Positions 15,767 through 24,917 of a stretch of DNA of 54,429 nucleotides are shown here, piece after piece. Source of the stretch: Acetobacter cibinongensis (lineage in GTDB: Bacteria > Pseudomonadota > Alphaproteobacteria > Acetobacterales > Acetobacteraceae); assembly GCF_000963925.1 (NCBI RefSeq), contig NZ_BAMV01000014.1, forward strand, positions 1 to 54,429, read 5' to 3'. A program made the position numbers and the translations under genes. How positions within the stretch are numbered: position 1 is the stretch's first letter; each line of letters starts with the position of its first letter. The notes under the pieces are model-generated. The model ran no database searches. It had not been told where the DNA came from and saw only the letters and a program-made list of their open reading frames with translations.

Positions 15767-18121
15767 TTAATAATTCACGCCAAGCCTTACACCCCAAGTA
15801 GCGGGCATGCCTGCCAGAGCAACATTAGCACCATCAACAAAATAGTTTCTTTCAACATCATATTTTTTGTTGAAAATATTTTTCCCGAAAGCAGAAACAG
15901 ACCACTTTCCACTCTTAGGCCCAAAGGCAAGATCTGCTCCCCAAAGGGTGTAGCCCGGCACATTATAGTTTCCGCCAAAAAGGGAGTGATAGGTGCTGCG
16001 CAGGCTGTAATTCATGCCTGTTGTCAGGGCGTAATCCCCAAGGCTCCAGTTATAGCTGACAGAACCATTGACGGTAAATTGCGGGAAAGGAAGTTGTTCT
16101 CCCTTACGGTTTCTGTAGTCACCTACATAGGTGCCGTTAACAATATGCGCTCCGGCAAGAGATGAAAACTTGTCAAAGGCTCCGACAGCAAACCCAGCGG
16201 ACTGGGAGAGCGTCAGGCCGGACAAGGGGTGCCACTCAGCCTCAATTTCTCCGCCATACATGTGAGAGCGCGGTGCGTTGACAATAGACCCCACCAATCC
16301 TGTCTGCGGATTGAGCGATGCAGATTGAATCTGCTGGTTGCTATAGTCATAGTAAAAACCGGCTACGTTTAACCGCAAGTGCTGTTCAGGAAGAGAGAAC
16401 TTATTCCCTACCTCATAAGCCAGCAGAGATTCAGGCTTGAACGGTGCGGCGGAGACGCCAACGGCATTTGAATTGTACGTTGTAAAACCACCAGATTTAA
16501 TGCCGCGCGTAAAAGAGACATAGAGCATATCATTTTTGACTGGATTATACTGCACCTCAAACTTGCCAGAGGGGAGGGTGAAGTCTGTGCTTTCTCCATG
16601 CAGCACGTTACCAGGGTTTGTGATAGCGCCATTGATAACCTGGAAAGACCCCATATTCGCCAGTTTACGCTGTTCGTGCTCAATCCGGACGCCGCCGGTC
16701 AGGCGCAGCTTGCTGGTAATATGATACGTTGCCTGCCCAAAACCGCTAATGGTGTTTACAAACTGCGAATAGCGCAGGTCTCGGTCAAAGCCGTAGAGGT
16801 CTGCAAATCCGGACTGGTAGCGGTCATTCATATACTGGTGTGCATAGTAAATGCCAGCCACCCATGTTAGCCGCTGTTTGTTGGGCGATGTAAAACGGAG
16901 TTCATTGGCAAGCACATTGGCGCGGGTCTTGAAGGACACATCCGCTAATGTAGCAGGCCATGCGTCAAAATTCATATATTCCTGACGCTGCATGTTGTCA
17001 TAACTTATCAGGTCAGTCACCGTGGCAAAGGGAAGTGTTTTTTCTGCCCGGAAGCTCATACCCCCAACATCTACATGGGAGAACGGTTTGGTGTTCGGGT
17101 TAATGCCAAGCTGCTTGGCAAATTCGGGAGATGTGCCCCAGTTTGTCTGGTATCTGTCTGAGCTGACAGCATAAACTGGGGCAGTGGGATTGAGTTTGTT
17201 GTAGGCAGCCATCGGGCTGTAGAGGTGCAGCCCATTTGCATCGGAGCGGTCACGGCTACCGTGCAGGTTGAATTCAAATTTCAGAGTATCTGTTGCCTGA
17301 TAATCCAGCAGGAGGCGTGCTGCCCCTCTGTTTACGCGGCCAAGCCCCAACCCTGCGCTATTATGTTGCCAGTTCCCGCCTTGCTCGGTCTCACCAGAGA
17401 GGCGGTAGCGCAGTTTGTCGGTTATGGGGCCAGAAATATAACCGTCAATTTTTGCGCTATCGAAGCGGCCATATTGCACATCTCCTCCCGCATGGAAGGT
17501 GGAAGTTGGTTTGTTTAGAATATAGTTAATCGCACCGCCTGTTGTATTGCGACCGTATAATGTGCCCTGAGGGCCGCGCAGCACTTCTACACGGCTGATA
17601 TCAAACATCATGCCGTTTGTGGCGAAGGGCACAGGATTAGCGACTTCGTCAACATACACGCCAACGGTCGGGGCATTATTGCTCGCATAGTCATTAAACC
17701 CGACGCCACGAATAGCAAAGGCGGGCTGACCGCTTCCAAATTGGGGTGTCACTTGCAGGGACGGCGTAAGATACTGCAAATCAAAAACGTTATTTACGTT
17801 GCGCGTCTGGAGTGCTTTGCCACTAATAACACTGAGGGACGAGCCAATGTTCTGTGGGCTTTCCGTTCGTCTTTCTGACGTAACAAGAACCTCTTCCGTC
17901 TCGTGTGCTGTGACATCCTGTGCCTTCTTGGCTGGGGGAGGAAGCACTGGTTTTGCCGTTTTTTGGCTTTTAGCTTCAGATGGGACTGGATGTGCAGCCT
18001 TATGATGTGTCTGCCCCAATGCCTGACTACTGAATGTAACAAATAGCATACTTGATGCCAAAAGCGTATATTTTTGCGAAAGGCGGTTAAGTCTGAAAAA
18101 GGAAGCTTTCGACGAAAGCAT
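15767..18121 (-). CDS. TonB-dependent outer-membrane receptor
   Basis: This 784-residue protein has a signal peptide (LASSMLFVTFSSQALG), a TonB-box-like EEVLVTSERR near residue 80, a plug domain with RVEVLRGPQGTLYGRN near 180, and a 22-strand-type barrel ending in WGVRLGVNY. A Pro/Lys/Ala-rich linker lies between the signal peptide and the TonB box. ATG 18121 has an AGGGAC site; the TTG two codons earlier is less likely. Such receptors import siderophores or scarce organic nutrients. The genes downstream encode monooxygenases rather than iron functions, which favours an organic substrate. Confidence 0.9.
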   Translation of the reverse strand: MLSSKASFFRLNRLSQKYTLLASSMLFVTFSSQALGQTHHKAAHPVPSEAKSQKTAKPVLPPPAKKAQDVTAHETEEVLVTSERRTESPQNIGSSLSVISGKALQTRNVNNVFDLQYLTPSLQVTPQFGSGQPAFAIRGVGFNDYASNNAPTVGVYVDEVANPVPFATNGMMFDISRVEVLRGPQGTLYGRNTTGGAINYILNKPTSTFHAGGDVQYGRFDSAKIDGYISGPITDKLRYRLSGETEQGGNWQHNSAGLGLGRVNRGAARLLLDYQATDTLKFEFNLHGSRDRSDANGLHLYSPMAAYNKLNPTAPVYAVSSDRYQTNWGTSPEFAKQLGINPNTKPFSHVDVGGMSFRAEKTLPFATVTDLISYDNMQRQEYMNFDAWPATLADVSFKTRANVLANELRFTSPNKQRLTWVAGIYYAHQYMNDRYQSGFADLYGFDRDLRYSQFVNTISGFGQATYHITSKLRLTGGVRIEHEQRKLANMGSFQVINGAITNPGNVLHGESTDFTLPSGKFEVQYNPVKNDMLYVSFTRGIKSGGFTTYNSNAVGVSAAPFKPESLLAYEVGNKFSLPEQHLRLNVAGFYYDYSNQQIQSASLNPQTGLVGSIVNAPRSHMYGGEIEAEWHPLSGLTLSQSAGFAVGAFDKFSSLAGAHIVNGTYVGDYRNRKGEQLPFPQFTVNGSVSYNWSLGDYALTTGMNYSLRSTYHSLFGGNYNVPGYTLWGADLAFGPKSGKWSVSAFGKNIFNKKYDVERNYFVDGANVALAGMPATWGVRLGVNY

Positions 18122-18641
18122 GATCAAGAGTCCCTGATAAAATGTGCAACGCGCGGAAGTGAAGACGGATCAGCTGTCAACATCGGGGTCTGTCTATAAG
18201 CCTTAAGCAGTTTATAGGCCCAGCGATGATACGCTTTAAAAGTGGTTTCTGTTTGCGCATTTGACTTGCTGTTCCTGTTGCGCTCTGACTTGTCAGTGCG
18301 CTGTTGATCCAATAAAACCATCACACATAGTTAAAAATAAAAACAACATTAAAAAATAAGAATTAATGTAAATTAATAACGGGTGTGGTGGGGTTATTCT
18401 GCTTGCATAATCTGATTGCGCTATTCCGCGTATGAAAAACTCTTTTATTTACAGTTACATATGATTTTTTCGTCATCCCTAAAATAACAATAAAATTTAG
18501 TGGAAATAAAAACTTCCTCGTATTGTGTTTCGAATGCGAAGCTTATATCGTTCTTTTCAGGCCAGATTTGGCGGTGGTGTTTGTGCTCGTTAAAAATGGG
18601 GTTTCAGGCATCTTATTTATATAACGAAAAGGTATAGTTAT
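18122..18641. other. 520-bp divergent regulatory region
   Basis: It separates two oppositely oriented operons (TonB receptor to LLM enzymes, and monooxygenase to TPR gene), so it must hold both promoters. It is AT-rich from 18300 on and contains the inverted repeat 18375-18398. The minus-strand frame 18124-18324 has no family resemblance. Confidence 0.5.
18375..18398. promoter_or_regulatory. Inverted repeat AATAAC-N12-GTTATT, candidate operator
   Basis: A perfect 6-bp inverted repeat with a 12-bp G/T-rich centre lies near the middle of the divergent region. Interrupted AT-rich palindromes of this size are typical of LysR regulators, including the CysB family that controls sulfur scavenging. 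No regulator gene is present in this island, so the protein would be encoded elsewhere. Confidence 0.3.
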
Positions 18642-19970
18642 ATGTCGCGCACCATGAACCTTGCAGCCTTTCTTCTTCCGACAGGGCATCATGCAGCGGC
18701 ATGGCGGCACGCGGGTTCTGTTAAAGATGCGGGGGTTAATTTTCAGCATCATATTGAACTGGCAAAAACTGCTGAACGTGGCTTGTTTGATGCGGTCTTT
18801 ATAGCAGATTTTACCAGCGGGATTGATGAGGACGGAATAGAAGGTTTCAAGCGGATGACCTATGCGTCATCCTTTGAGCCTCTCACGCTTATTTCAGCAC
18901 TTTCAGCCGTTACTCAGCGCATTGGTGTTGTGGGGACCGTGAGCACAACCTACACCGTGCCCTATCATCTGGCACGGCAGTTTCTGTCTCTCGACCAAAT
19001 CAATGGCGGGCGGTCCGGGTGGAATTTGGTCACAACAGCCAATGTGCGGGAGTCCGTGCATTATGGGGTGCCAGACCATATCCGTCATGCTGACAGATAC
19101 CAGCGCGCGCGGGAATTTGCCGATCTGGTCATGAAATTCTGGGACGGGTGGGATGATGGCGCTTTTGTTAGAGATGTGGAAAGCGGTCTCTTTTTTGACC
19201 CCACCTTGCGGCGTGGCGTAACACATGATGGTCCGCTCTTTGCCGCCTCTGGCCAGTTGGATATTCCACGCTCTCCTCAGGGGCGGCCTGTTATTGTGCA
19301 GGCTGGGTCTTCAGAGCCGGGCCGCCAACTGGCGGCAGAAACAGCGGAAATGGTTTTTACCGCCCAGCAGGATAGAGAAGAAGCCCGTGCTTTCCGTACA
19401 GATCTGCATGAGCGGATGCGCGTTATCGGTCGGCCCACTTCGTCCCTGAAGGTCATGCCGGGTGTGTATCCTCTTGTGGGGCGCACTCAGGCCGAAGCGG
19501 AAGATTTGAAAGATCAGCTTGATAACCTGACCCACCCGGAAGTGGGCCTGCTGCTGCTGTCCCGCATGACGGGGACAGATCTGCGCGGCCTGCCTTTGGA
19601 TGGACCATTGCCAGAGCCACCGGCTATTATTAACGGAAACCAGAGCCGGCAGACCCTGCTGCTGCAAATGGCCCGTAAACGTAACCTGAGCATCCGCGAG
19701 CTTTATCTTGAAGTCAGCGGGGCACGAGGGCACTGGACAATCTGGGGCGACCCAACCCAGATAGCAGATCAGCTTGAAGAGTGGTTTGTGACGGGAGCGG
19801 CAGATGGATTTAACGTCATGCCACCTATCTTGCCCAAAAGTCTGAATGATTTTGTTGATCTGGTTGTGCCGGAATTGCAAAAGAGAGGGCTTTTCCGCAC
19901 ACAGTACACGGGCACAACTCTGCGGGAGCATCTTGGTCTTGCCCGCCCTGCTCCAGGTGAAATTCCATAA
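18642..19970 (+). CDS. NtaA/SnaA/DszA-family FMNH2-dependent monooxygenase
   Basis: This 442-residue paralogue of the enzymes at 14399 and 35116 shows GHHAAAWRHAGS near residue 16, TYTVPYHLARQFLSLDQINGG near 104, GWNLVTTANVRES near 128, RPVIVQAGSSEPGRQLAAE near 218, ADGFNVMPP near 387 and VVPELQKRGLFRTQYTGTTL near 408. It is the first gene of a tightly packed operon, and its TAA shares one base with the ATG of the transporter's binding-protein gene. Oxidative C-S or C-N cleavage of an imported compound is likely. The exact substrate is unknown. Confidence 0.87.
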   Translation: MSRTMNLAAFLLPTGHHAAAWRHAGSVKDAGVNFQHHIELAKTAERGLFDAVFIADFTSGIDEDGIEGFKRMTYASSFEPLTLISALSAVTQRIGVVGTVSTTYTVPYHLARQFLSLDQINGGRSGWNLVTTANVRESVHYGVPDHIRHADRYQRAREFADLVMKFWDGWDDGAFVRDVESGLFFDPTLRRGVTHDGPLFAASGQLDIPRSPQGRPVIVQAGSSEPGRQLAAETAEMVFTAQQDREEARAFRTDLHERMRVIGRPTSSLKVMPGVYPLVGRTQAEAEDLKDQLDNLTHPEVGLLLLSRMTGTDLRGLPLDGPLPEPPAIINGNQSRQTLLLQMARKRNLSIRELYLEVSGARGHWTIWGDPTQIADQLEEWFVTGAADGFNVMPPILPKSLNDFVDLVVPELQKRGLFRTQYTGTTLREHLGLARPAPGEIP

Positions 19971-21496
19971 TGTTTTCTGCTGCAACGCTTCATCGCCCAA
20001 AAAAAACGAGGCTTAGGATCATTCTTGGCCTGACGTTGTTTTGCGCGGTTGGTGGTACGCCGTCTTCCGCTATGGCGGGCGCACAGGATGGAAGCATTGC
20101 TGTTGGTATTAATATTTCCCCATCCACACTGGACCCTACAACCAACCCATCAGAAGGTATTCGGAACGTCACCTACGCCAATATCTATGAGGGTTTGACG
20201 GCAGAGGATGAGCAGGGGGCTGTTCATCCTCTTCTTGCTCAATCGTGGTCTGTGTCGCCAGATGGGGTGCACTATGCGTTTGCGCTGCATCCCAATGTCC
20301 AGTTTCATGATGGTGCGCCCTTAACTTGCGCTACGGTCAAGTTTTCTCTTGATAGAGCACGCGCACCGGAAAGCCTTAATCCGCAAAAGCAGATTTTTGA
20401 GAACATTCAGGATGTTTCCTGTCCCTCTGATCTGAGCGTTTCGGTAACACTCAAGGCACCTCATGCAAGTTTCTTATCAGAGTTGGCGTGGGCAGACGCG
20501 GTGATTGTTGCGCCACAGTCGGCGGCGGGCAATGCTCAGCATCCCATAGGTACCGGACCATTCATTTTCAAGGACTGGAAGCGGGCCGAGAGCATTACGC
20601 TGAAGAAGAACCCGACTTATTGGGGCACACCGGCAAAACTCAAGACAGTCATATTCCGGTTTTATACCGACCCGCTGGCCGCAGCCAATGCCTTGTTGGA
20701 TGGTCAGTTGGATGCATACCCAAGCTTTCCGGCACCGGAAATGGCGGCACGGTTTACACAAAACTCCGCTTTTGTTGTCAAACAGGGGATTGCCCCTTTC
20801 AAAGCCATGCTTGCGCTGAATAATAGGCGCAAACTCTTTGCCCAGCCTCTTGTTAGGCAGGCTCTGGCCTACGCGCTGGACCGCGCTGGCATTACAGAGG
20901 CAATGGATATTCCCGGCGCGTTGGTTCTGGGGTCTCACATGAGCCCTGAAAACCAAAACTATACTGATTTATCGAGTGTTTATCCGTACAACCCAGAAAA
21001 AGCCAAGGCTCTGCTCAGACAGGCCGGGGTTGAGCCGGGTACGCGTTTAAAACTGGTTTTGCCGCCAATAGCCTATGCGCATACCACGGGTGAACTTGTG
21101 GCTGCGTATCTGGAACAAGTTGGCCTTAACGTGACGATAACACAGCTTGAATGGCCTGCGTGGCTGGCACAGGTGTTTGGGCATCATGATTTTGATATGA
21201 CGGTTATTGCCCATACCGAGCCAGATGATATTGGAATTTACGCAAGAAAAGATTATTATTTTGGCTATAATAATCCAGATTTTCAGGCCTTGTACGCAGC
21301 CTATGAAGCCGAGCAGGACCCTGCTAAACGGCACACGCTTTCTGTGCAAATGCAGGAAAAGCTGGCCCACGATGTGCCAAATGTTTTTCTATTTTTCGTG
21401 CCCCGCACCAATATAGCACGCCGTGAAGTAAAAGGGTTATGGAATAGGCTGCCATTGCCTGCCACGCCAATGTCCAGCGTGTTTTGGGGGCAATAA
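19970..21496 (+). CDS. ABC transporter substrate-binding protein, family 5 (peptide/nickel type)
   Basis: This 508-residue periplasmic protein has a signal peptide ending near AMAGAQ and the SBP family 5 pattern: NISPSTLDPTTNPSEG near 47, IYEGLTAEDEQG near 66, WSVSPDGVHYAFALHPNVQFHDG, GTGPFIFKDW, and RQALAYALDRAGI near 290. It delivers ligand to the DppBC-type permeases that follow. Family members bind peptides, nickel, opines or glutathione. The co-operonic monooxygenase and peptidases suggest a modified peptide or N-acyl compound. Start and stop codons overlap both neighbours. Confidence 0.9.
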   Translation: MFSAATLHRPKKTRLRIILGLTLFCAVGGTPSSAMAGAQDGSIAVGINISPSTLDPTTNPSEGIRNVTYANIYEGLTAEDEQGAVHPLLAQSWSVSPDGVHYAFALHPNVQFHDGAPLTCATVKFSLDRARAPESLNPQKQIFENIQDVSCPSDLSVSVTLKAPHASFLSELAWADAVIVAPQSAAGNAQHPIGTGPFIFKDWKRAESITLKKNPTYWGTPAKLKTVIFRFYTDPLAAANALLDGQLDAYPSFPAPEMAARFTQNSAFVVKQGIAPFKAMLALNNRRKLFAQPLVRQALAYALDRAGITEAMDIPGALVLGSHMSPENQNYTDLSSVYPYNPEKAKALLRQAGVEPGTRLKLVLPPIAYAHTTGELVAAYLEQVGLNVTITQLEWPAWLAQVFGHHDFDMTVIAHTEPDDIGIYARKDYYFGYNNPDFQALYAAYEAEQDPAKRHTLSVQMQEKLAHDVPNVFLFFVPRTNIARREVKGLWNRLPLPATPMSSVFWGQ

Positions 21497-22464
21497 TGCA
21501 AAATTTTCTGTGGCCATTCCGGTTTATTGGCAGCCGCCTTGTTCTGTTGATACTGGCAAGTCTCATCATTTTTTTCAGCATGACACTCCTGCCCGGAGAT
21601 CCCGCTGAGGTGCTACTGGGGGTAGATGCCCAACCGGACACTCTGGCGGCCCTGCACCACCAACTGGGTCTGGACCAGTCCTTGCCTGTGCAATATTGGC
21701 ATTGGGCAACGGGCCTCCTTCACGGTAATTTCGGACAGAGCTACGGCTATAACGTGCCCGTCTGGTCCCTGCTGCTTGAGCGGCTGCAAGTGTCCTTGCC
21801 TCTTGCCGGGATAGCGCTTACCGCAGCCGTTACGCTGGGTTTATTACTGGGTGTGTTTACGGCAACGCAGCGGGGTACATGGCTGGACCTTGCTTTCATG
21901 GGGGCCATACAGTTCACAAAAGCTGTGCCCGATTTCTGGTTAGCTATGTTGCTGACCGGTTTTTTCGCACTCTCTCTCCACTGGTTTCCTGCGGGTGGTT
22001 TTGCGGGGTGGGAGCAGGGTGGTAGCGCCGCCTTACGGTCCTTAGTGTTGCCAGCAGTTGCGCTGGCATTACCACAAGCTGCCGTGCTTGCGCGGTACAC
22101 GCGTTCCGCCGTGATAGCAGTGCTGGATGAACCGTTTATACTGACGGCCCGTGCCCATGGTCTGTCAGAGCGGCAGGTGCTGTGCCGGCATGTGCTGCCG
22201 CGCAGCCTGCCATCTGTGCTTGCGGTAGTGTCGCTACAAATACCCTTATTGCTGTCTGGCACCATTATTGTGGAAAATGTCTTTAACCTTAAAGGCACCG
22301 GAGCTCTGTTGCTGGAAGCCGTCAATCAACGAGATGTTCCCGTTGTGCAGGCCTGTGTGCTGCTTATCGTAGCAGTGGTGGTGGTTGAAAAAGGCCTTTT
22401 GCAATGGCTGGAAATGCGTCTGAGCCCTTGGCTGGCTTCTGGCCGAAATGGTCGTGCGGCATGA
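21496..22464 (+). CDS. ABC transporter permease, DppB type
   Basis: This inner-membrane protein of about 322 residues has six hydrophobic segments, the DppB hallmarks TLLPGDPAEVLLG (near 31) and FGQSYGY, and the permease EAA loop ARAHGLSERQVLCRHVLPRSL near 213-233. It pairs with the DppC-type protein to form the channel. ATG 21496 overlaps the preceding TAA by one base, and the TTG at 21484 is rejected for that reason. The final TGA overlaps the next ATG. Confidence 0.9.
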   Translation: MQNFLWPFRFIGSRLVLLILASLIIFFSMTLLPGDPAEVLLGVDAQPDTLAALHHQLGLDQSLPVQYWHWATGLLHGNFGQSYGYNVPVWSLLLERLQVSLPLAGIALTAAVTLGLLLGVFTATQRGTWLDLAFMGAIQFTKAVPDFWLAMLLTGFFALSLHWFPAGGFAGWEQGGSAALRSLVLPAVALALPQAAVLARYTRSAVIAVLDEPFILTARAHGLSERQVLCRHVLPRSLPSVLAVVSLQIPLLLSGTIIVENVFNLKGTGALLLEAVNQRDVPVVQACVLLIVAVVVVEKGLLQWLEMRLSPWLASGRNGRAA

Positions 22465-23306
22465 ATATTCTGAAGCGCATTACAAGCGACACAAGGTTTC
22501 CGTCTCTTGGGCTGGCCTTAGGAAGTGCGTGTGTGCTGGGTGTGCTGGTGCCGGGTGCCGTGCTCTGGCTTGCACATTTACATGCCACTTTTGGTATAGA
22601 TATACACGCCCGCTTAAAACCACCCACCTTTGCACACTGGCTGGGAACAGACCCGCTGGGCCGGGACACTCTGGCATTTTCTCTAGTGGGCGCAGTAAAC
22701 AGCTACGGCATCAGTTACCTTTCAATGGTTTTAGCGCTCGGGCTGGGTACAGGGCTGGGCGTTCTGGCTGCGGCAGCGGGGCAGAAAACAAAAATCATTG
22801 CCAATGGCGTGGTTGAGCTGGGTATTGCGTTTCCGCCCATTATTATCGCGGCCCTTTTGGTGACCTTGTGTGGCGCTGGTGTGGTGCAGGAAATATGTGC
22901 TCTGGCCATCTTCTTTATTCCCGGCTTCGTCAGGCTTGGGCAGCAGGCGGCAGCCAATATTTACGCGCAGGACTACATAGCGGCAGCCCGTCTTTCGGCA
23001 CTTACACCGTGGCGTATTCTGCTACGCCATGTGTTGCCCAACATGGTGCCGGGTTTGCTTGTGCAGTTTTCTGTCAACGTGGCACTGGCCATGCTGGCCG
23101 AAACCGGGTTGTCCTACCTTGGCTTGGGCGCACCGCCCCCATTGCCGGAGCTTGGCCGTATTCTCGCATCTTATCAGGTGCATATTTATGACCATCCACA
23201 TCTGGTGGCCGTGCCGGGGGTGGTTGTGGTGCTGCTTGTGCTGGGGACCAACATGGTAGGAGATGGTTTGAGAGACCGCTTTGCCCGGCAGGAGCATATA
23301 TCATGA
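22461..23306 (+). CDS. ABC transporter permease, DppC type
   Basis: This inner-membrane permease of 281 residues has HWLGTDPLGRDTLAFSLVGA near residue 57, the DppC signature, and the EAA loop AARLSALTPWRILLRHVLPN near 174-193. About six membrane segments are predictable by eye. The start ATG 22461 forms an ATGA overlap with the previous stop. The upstream frame from 22404 is not family-like. Confidence 0.9.
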   Translation: MNILKRITSDTRFPSLGLALGSACVLGVLVPGAVLWLAHLHATFGIDIHARLKPPTFAHWLGTDPLGRDTLAFSLVGAVNSYGISYLSMVLALGLGTGLGVLAAAAGQKTKIIANGVVELGIAFPPIIIAALLVTLCGAGVVQEICALAIFFIPGFVRLGQQAAANIYAQDYIAAARLSALTPWRILLRHVLPNMVPGLLVQFSVNVALAMLAETGLSYLGLGAPPPLPELGRILASYQVHIYDHPHLVAVPGVVVVLLVLGTNMVGDGLRDRFARQEHIS

Positions 23307-24148
23307 CAGTGGGAACCATCCCTCTACAGGTGCAGCAGGTCAGTGTTGGCCTGTCGTATTCTGCAACATCGAGGACTGTGCTGCATGATCTGAGCTTTGA
23401 TGTGCAGGCGGGCGAAATTCTCGGCGTTGTTGGGGAATCTGGAAGCGGCAAAACCACGTTGGGCGTTGCCTGCCTTGGGTTGCTGCCGCCAGTATTTCAC
23501 ACCACAGGACGTGTGCTGCTAGCGGGTAGGAACTTTACTGCCTTACCGGAGAACGCCCGCTACCGGCTGCGGGGGCAGGGTATCGGTTATGTGCCGCAGG
23601 AACCCATGAAAGCGCTTAACCCCGGTATGACAGTGGCCGCCCATATTGCACAAACACTGCCTGCGGGCCTTGGTAAAAAAGAGCGTCTGGAGCGCGTTGA
23701 CTACTGGCTTGCACAAGTTGGCCTGCCGAGCGGCACTTCCATGCGGCAGGCGTACCCTTTTGCGCTTTCTGGGGGACAAAGACAGCGCGTTCTCTTGGCT
23801 GCTGCTCTGGCCGGAGAACCAGCGGTGCTTATTGCTGATGAATTCACCACAGCGTTGGACCCGGCAACACGTCGCAATGTCATGGTATTGCTAAAAAAGC
23901 AGGCGCAAAAAAGAAATATGGCAGTTGTCGTTATTTCACATGACCTTGAGCTTGTGGCGCATAATACAGACACAGTGCTCGTGTTGCGTGGTGGCAAGTG
24001 TGTCGAGTATGGGCCAACTCAGACAGTGCTGGCTCAGCCAACATCCAGTTATTTGCAAGCTTTGCTTGCACTTTCTCTCCAGTTTACGCCACGCCCCCCT
24101 TTAAGCCTGTTTGAACCCGAGGCAATTAGGAGCGCACAGTATGACTGA
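23303..24148 (+). CDS. ABC transporter ATP-binding protein, DppD type
   Basis: This 281-residue ATPase has a Walker A GESGSGKTT near residue 46, Q-loop YVPQEPMKALNP near 95, signature LSGGQRQRV near 151, Walker B VLIADEFTTALD near 170 and the H-loop VISHD near 204. It powers the Dpp/Opp-type importer with the next gene. Its C-terminus is shorter than classical DppD (about 330 residues), so the C-terminal oligopeptide-binding extension is reduced. It overlaps the permease gene by four bases and the next ATPase gene by eight. Confidence 0.9.
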   Translation: MTVGTIPLQVQQVSVGLSYSATSRTVLHDLSFDVQAGEILGVVGESGSGKTTLGVACLGLLPPVFHTTGRVLLAGRNFTALPENARYRLRGQGIGYVPQEPMKALNPGMTVAAHIAQTLPAGLGKKERLERVDYWLAQVGLPSGTSMRQAYPFALSGGQRQRVLLAAALAGEPAVLIADEFTTALDPATRRNVMVLLKKQAQKRNMAVVVISHDLELVAHNTDTVLVLRGGKCVEYGPTQTVLAQPTSSYLQALLALSLQFTPRPPLSLFEPEAIRSAQYD

Positions 24149-24917
24149 GCTTCTGGCTGTGCAGAATGTCTCTTTTTCTCGTAGCGGGGGGAGAGGGAAC
24201 ACACGCCCTATCCTGAAGGGGCTGAATTTTGAGGTAAAGCCGGGTGAGACGGTCGCCATAGTGGGTCAGTCTGGCACCGGCAAAACCACGTTAGCCCATA
24301 TTCTGGCAGGGCTTATGCCACCTACAAGCGGCTCTGTGCGCTATAAGGGGGTGGAAACACAGCATCTCGCTCATCGGCAAAACAGGTCGCTACGTCCTGA
24401 CCTGCAAATGATTTTTCAAGACCCGTATAGTTCTTTAGACCCCCGGCAGACTGTCAGCGCTATTATGGATGAACCCTTGTGGGCGCGGGCGCTGGATGAT
24501 GGGCAAAAGCAGAAACGCGTTTCCGACATGCTCCATGCGTTGGCTTTGCCGCCGGAAAGCCTTGGGCGGCGTGCGCATGAATTTTCAGGTGGGCAACGGC
24601 AGCGTATTGCCATTGCGCGGGCTTTAGTTGGTTATCCCTCTCTCGTTATAGCAGATGAAGCTGTCTCGGCACTGGATGCGTCTGCCCAAGCGCGGGTGCT
24701 GAATCTGCTACTGGAGCAGCAGCAACAGACCGGACTTTCTCTTGTTTTTATCAGTCATGACATGGCAGTGGTCCAGCATATGGCGCACAGAGTCATTGTG
24801 CTGGCTGACGGCGCGATTGTGGAGGAAGGGCCAACCGGGCAGGTTTTTGCAAATCCGCGTTCCGCCCACACAGCAGCCCTTATTCAAAAAGACTTATGGA
24901 AAGACACAAACGTATGA
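24141..24917 (+). CDS. ABC transporter ATP-binding protein, DppF type
   Basis: This 258-residue ATPase has Walker A GQSGTGKTTL near residue 44, Q-loop MIFQDPYSSLDPRQ, which is typical of OppF/DppF, signature FSGGQRQRIA near 148, Walker B VIADEAVSALD and H-loop FISHD. It forms a heterodimer with the preceding ATPase. The start ATG 24141 lies eight bases inside the preceding gene; the earlier frame start at 24111 is not needed. Confidence 0.9.
   Translation: MTELLAVQNVSFSRSGGRGNTRPILKGLNFEVKPGETVAIVGQSGTGKTTLAHILAGLMPPTSGSVRYKGVETQHLAHRQNRSLRPDLQMIFQDPYSSLDPRQTVSAIMDEPLWARALDDGQKQKRVSDMLHALALPPESLGRRAHEFSGGQRQRIAIARALVGYPSLVIADEAVSALDASAQARVLNLLLEQQQQTGLSLVFISHDMAVVQHMAHRVIVLADGAIVEEGPTGQVFANPRSAHTAALIQKDLWKDTNV

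Noticed and set aside
21747..22325. 192-residue minus-strand open frame inside the DppB-type gene
   Set aside because: It is a complement-strand artefact of a membrane-protein gene with no motif of its own.
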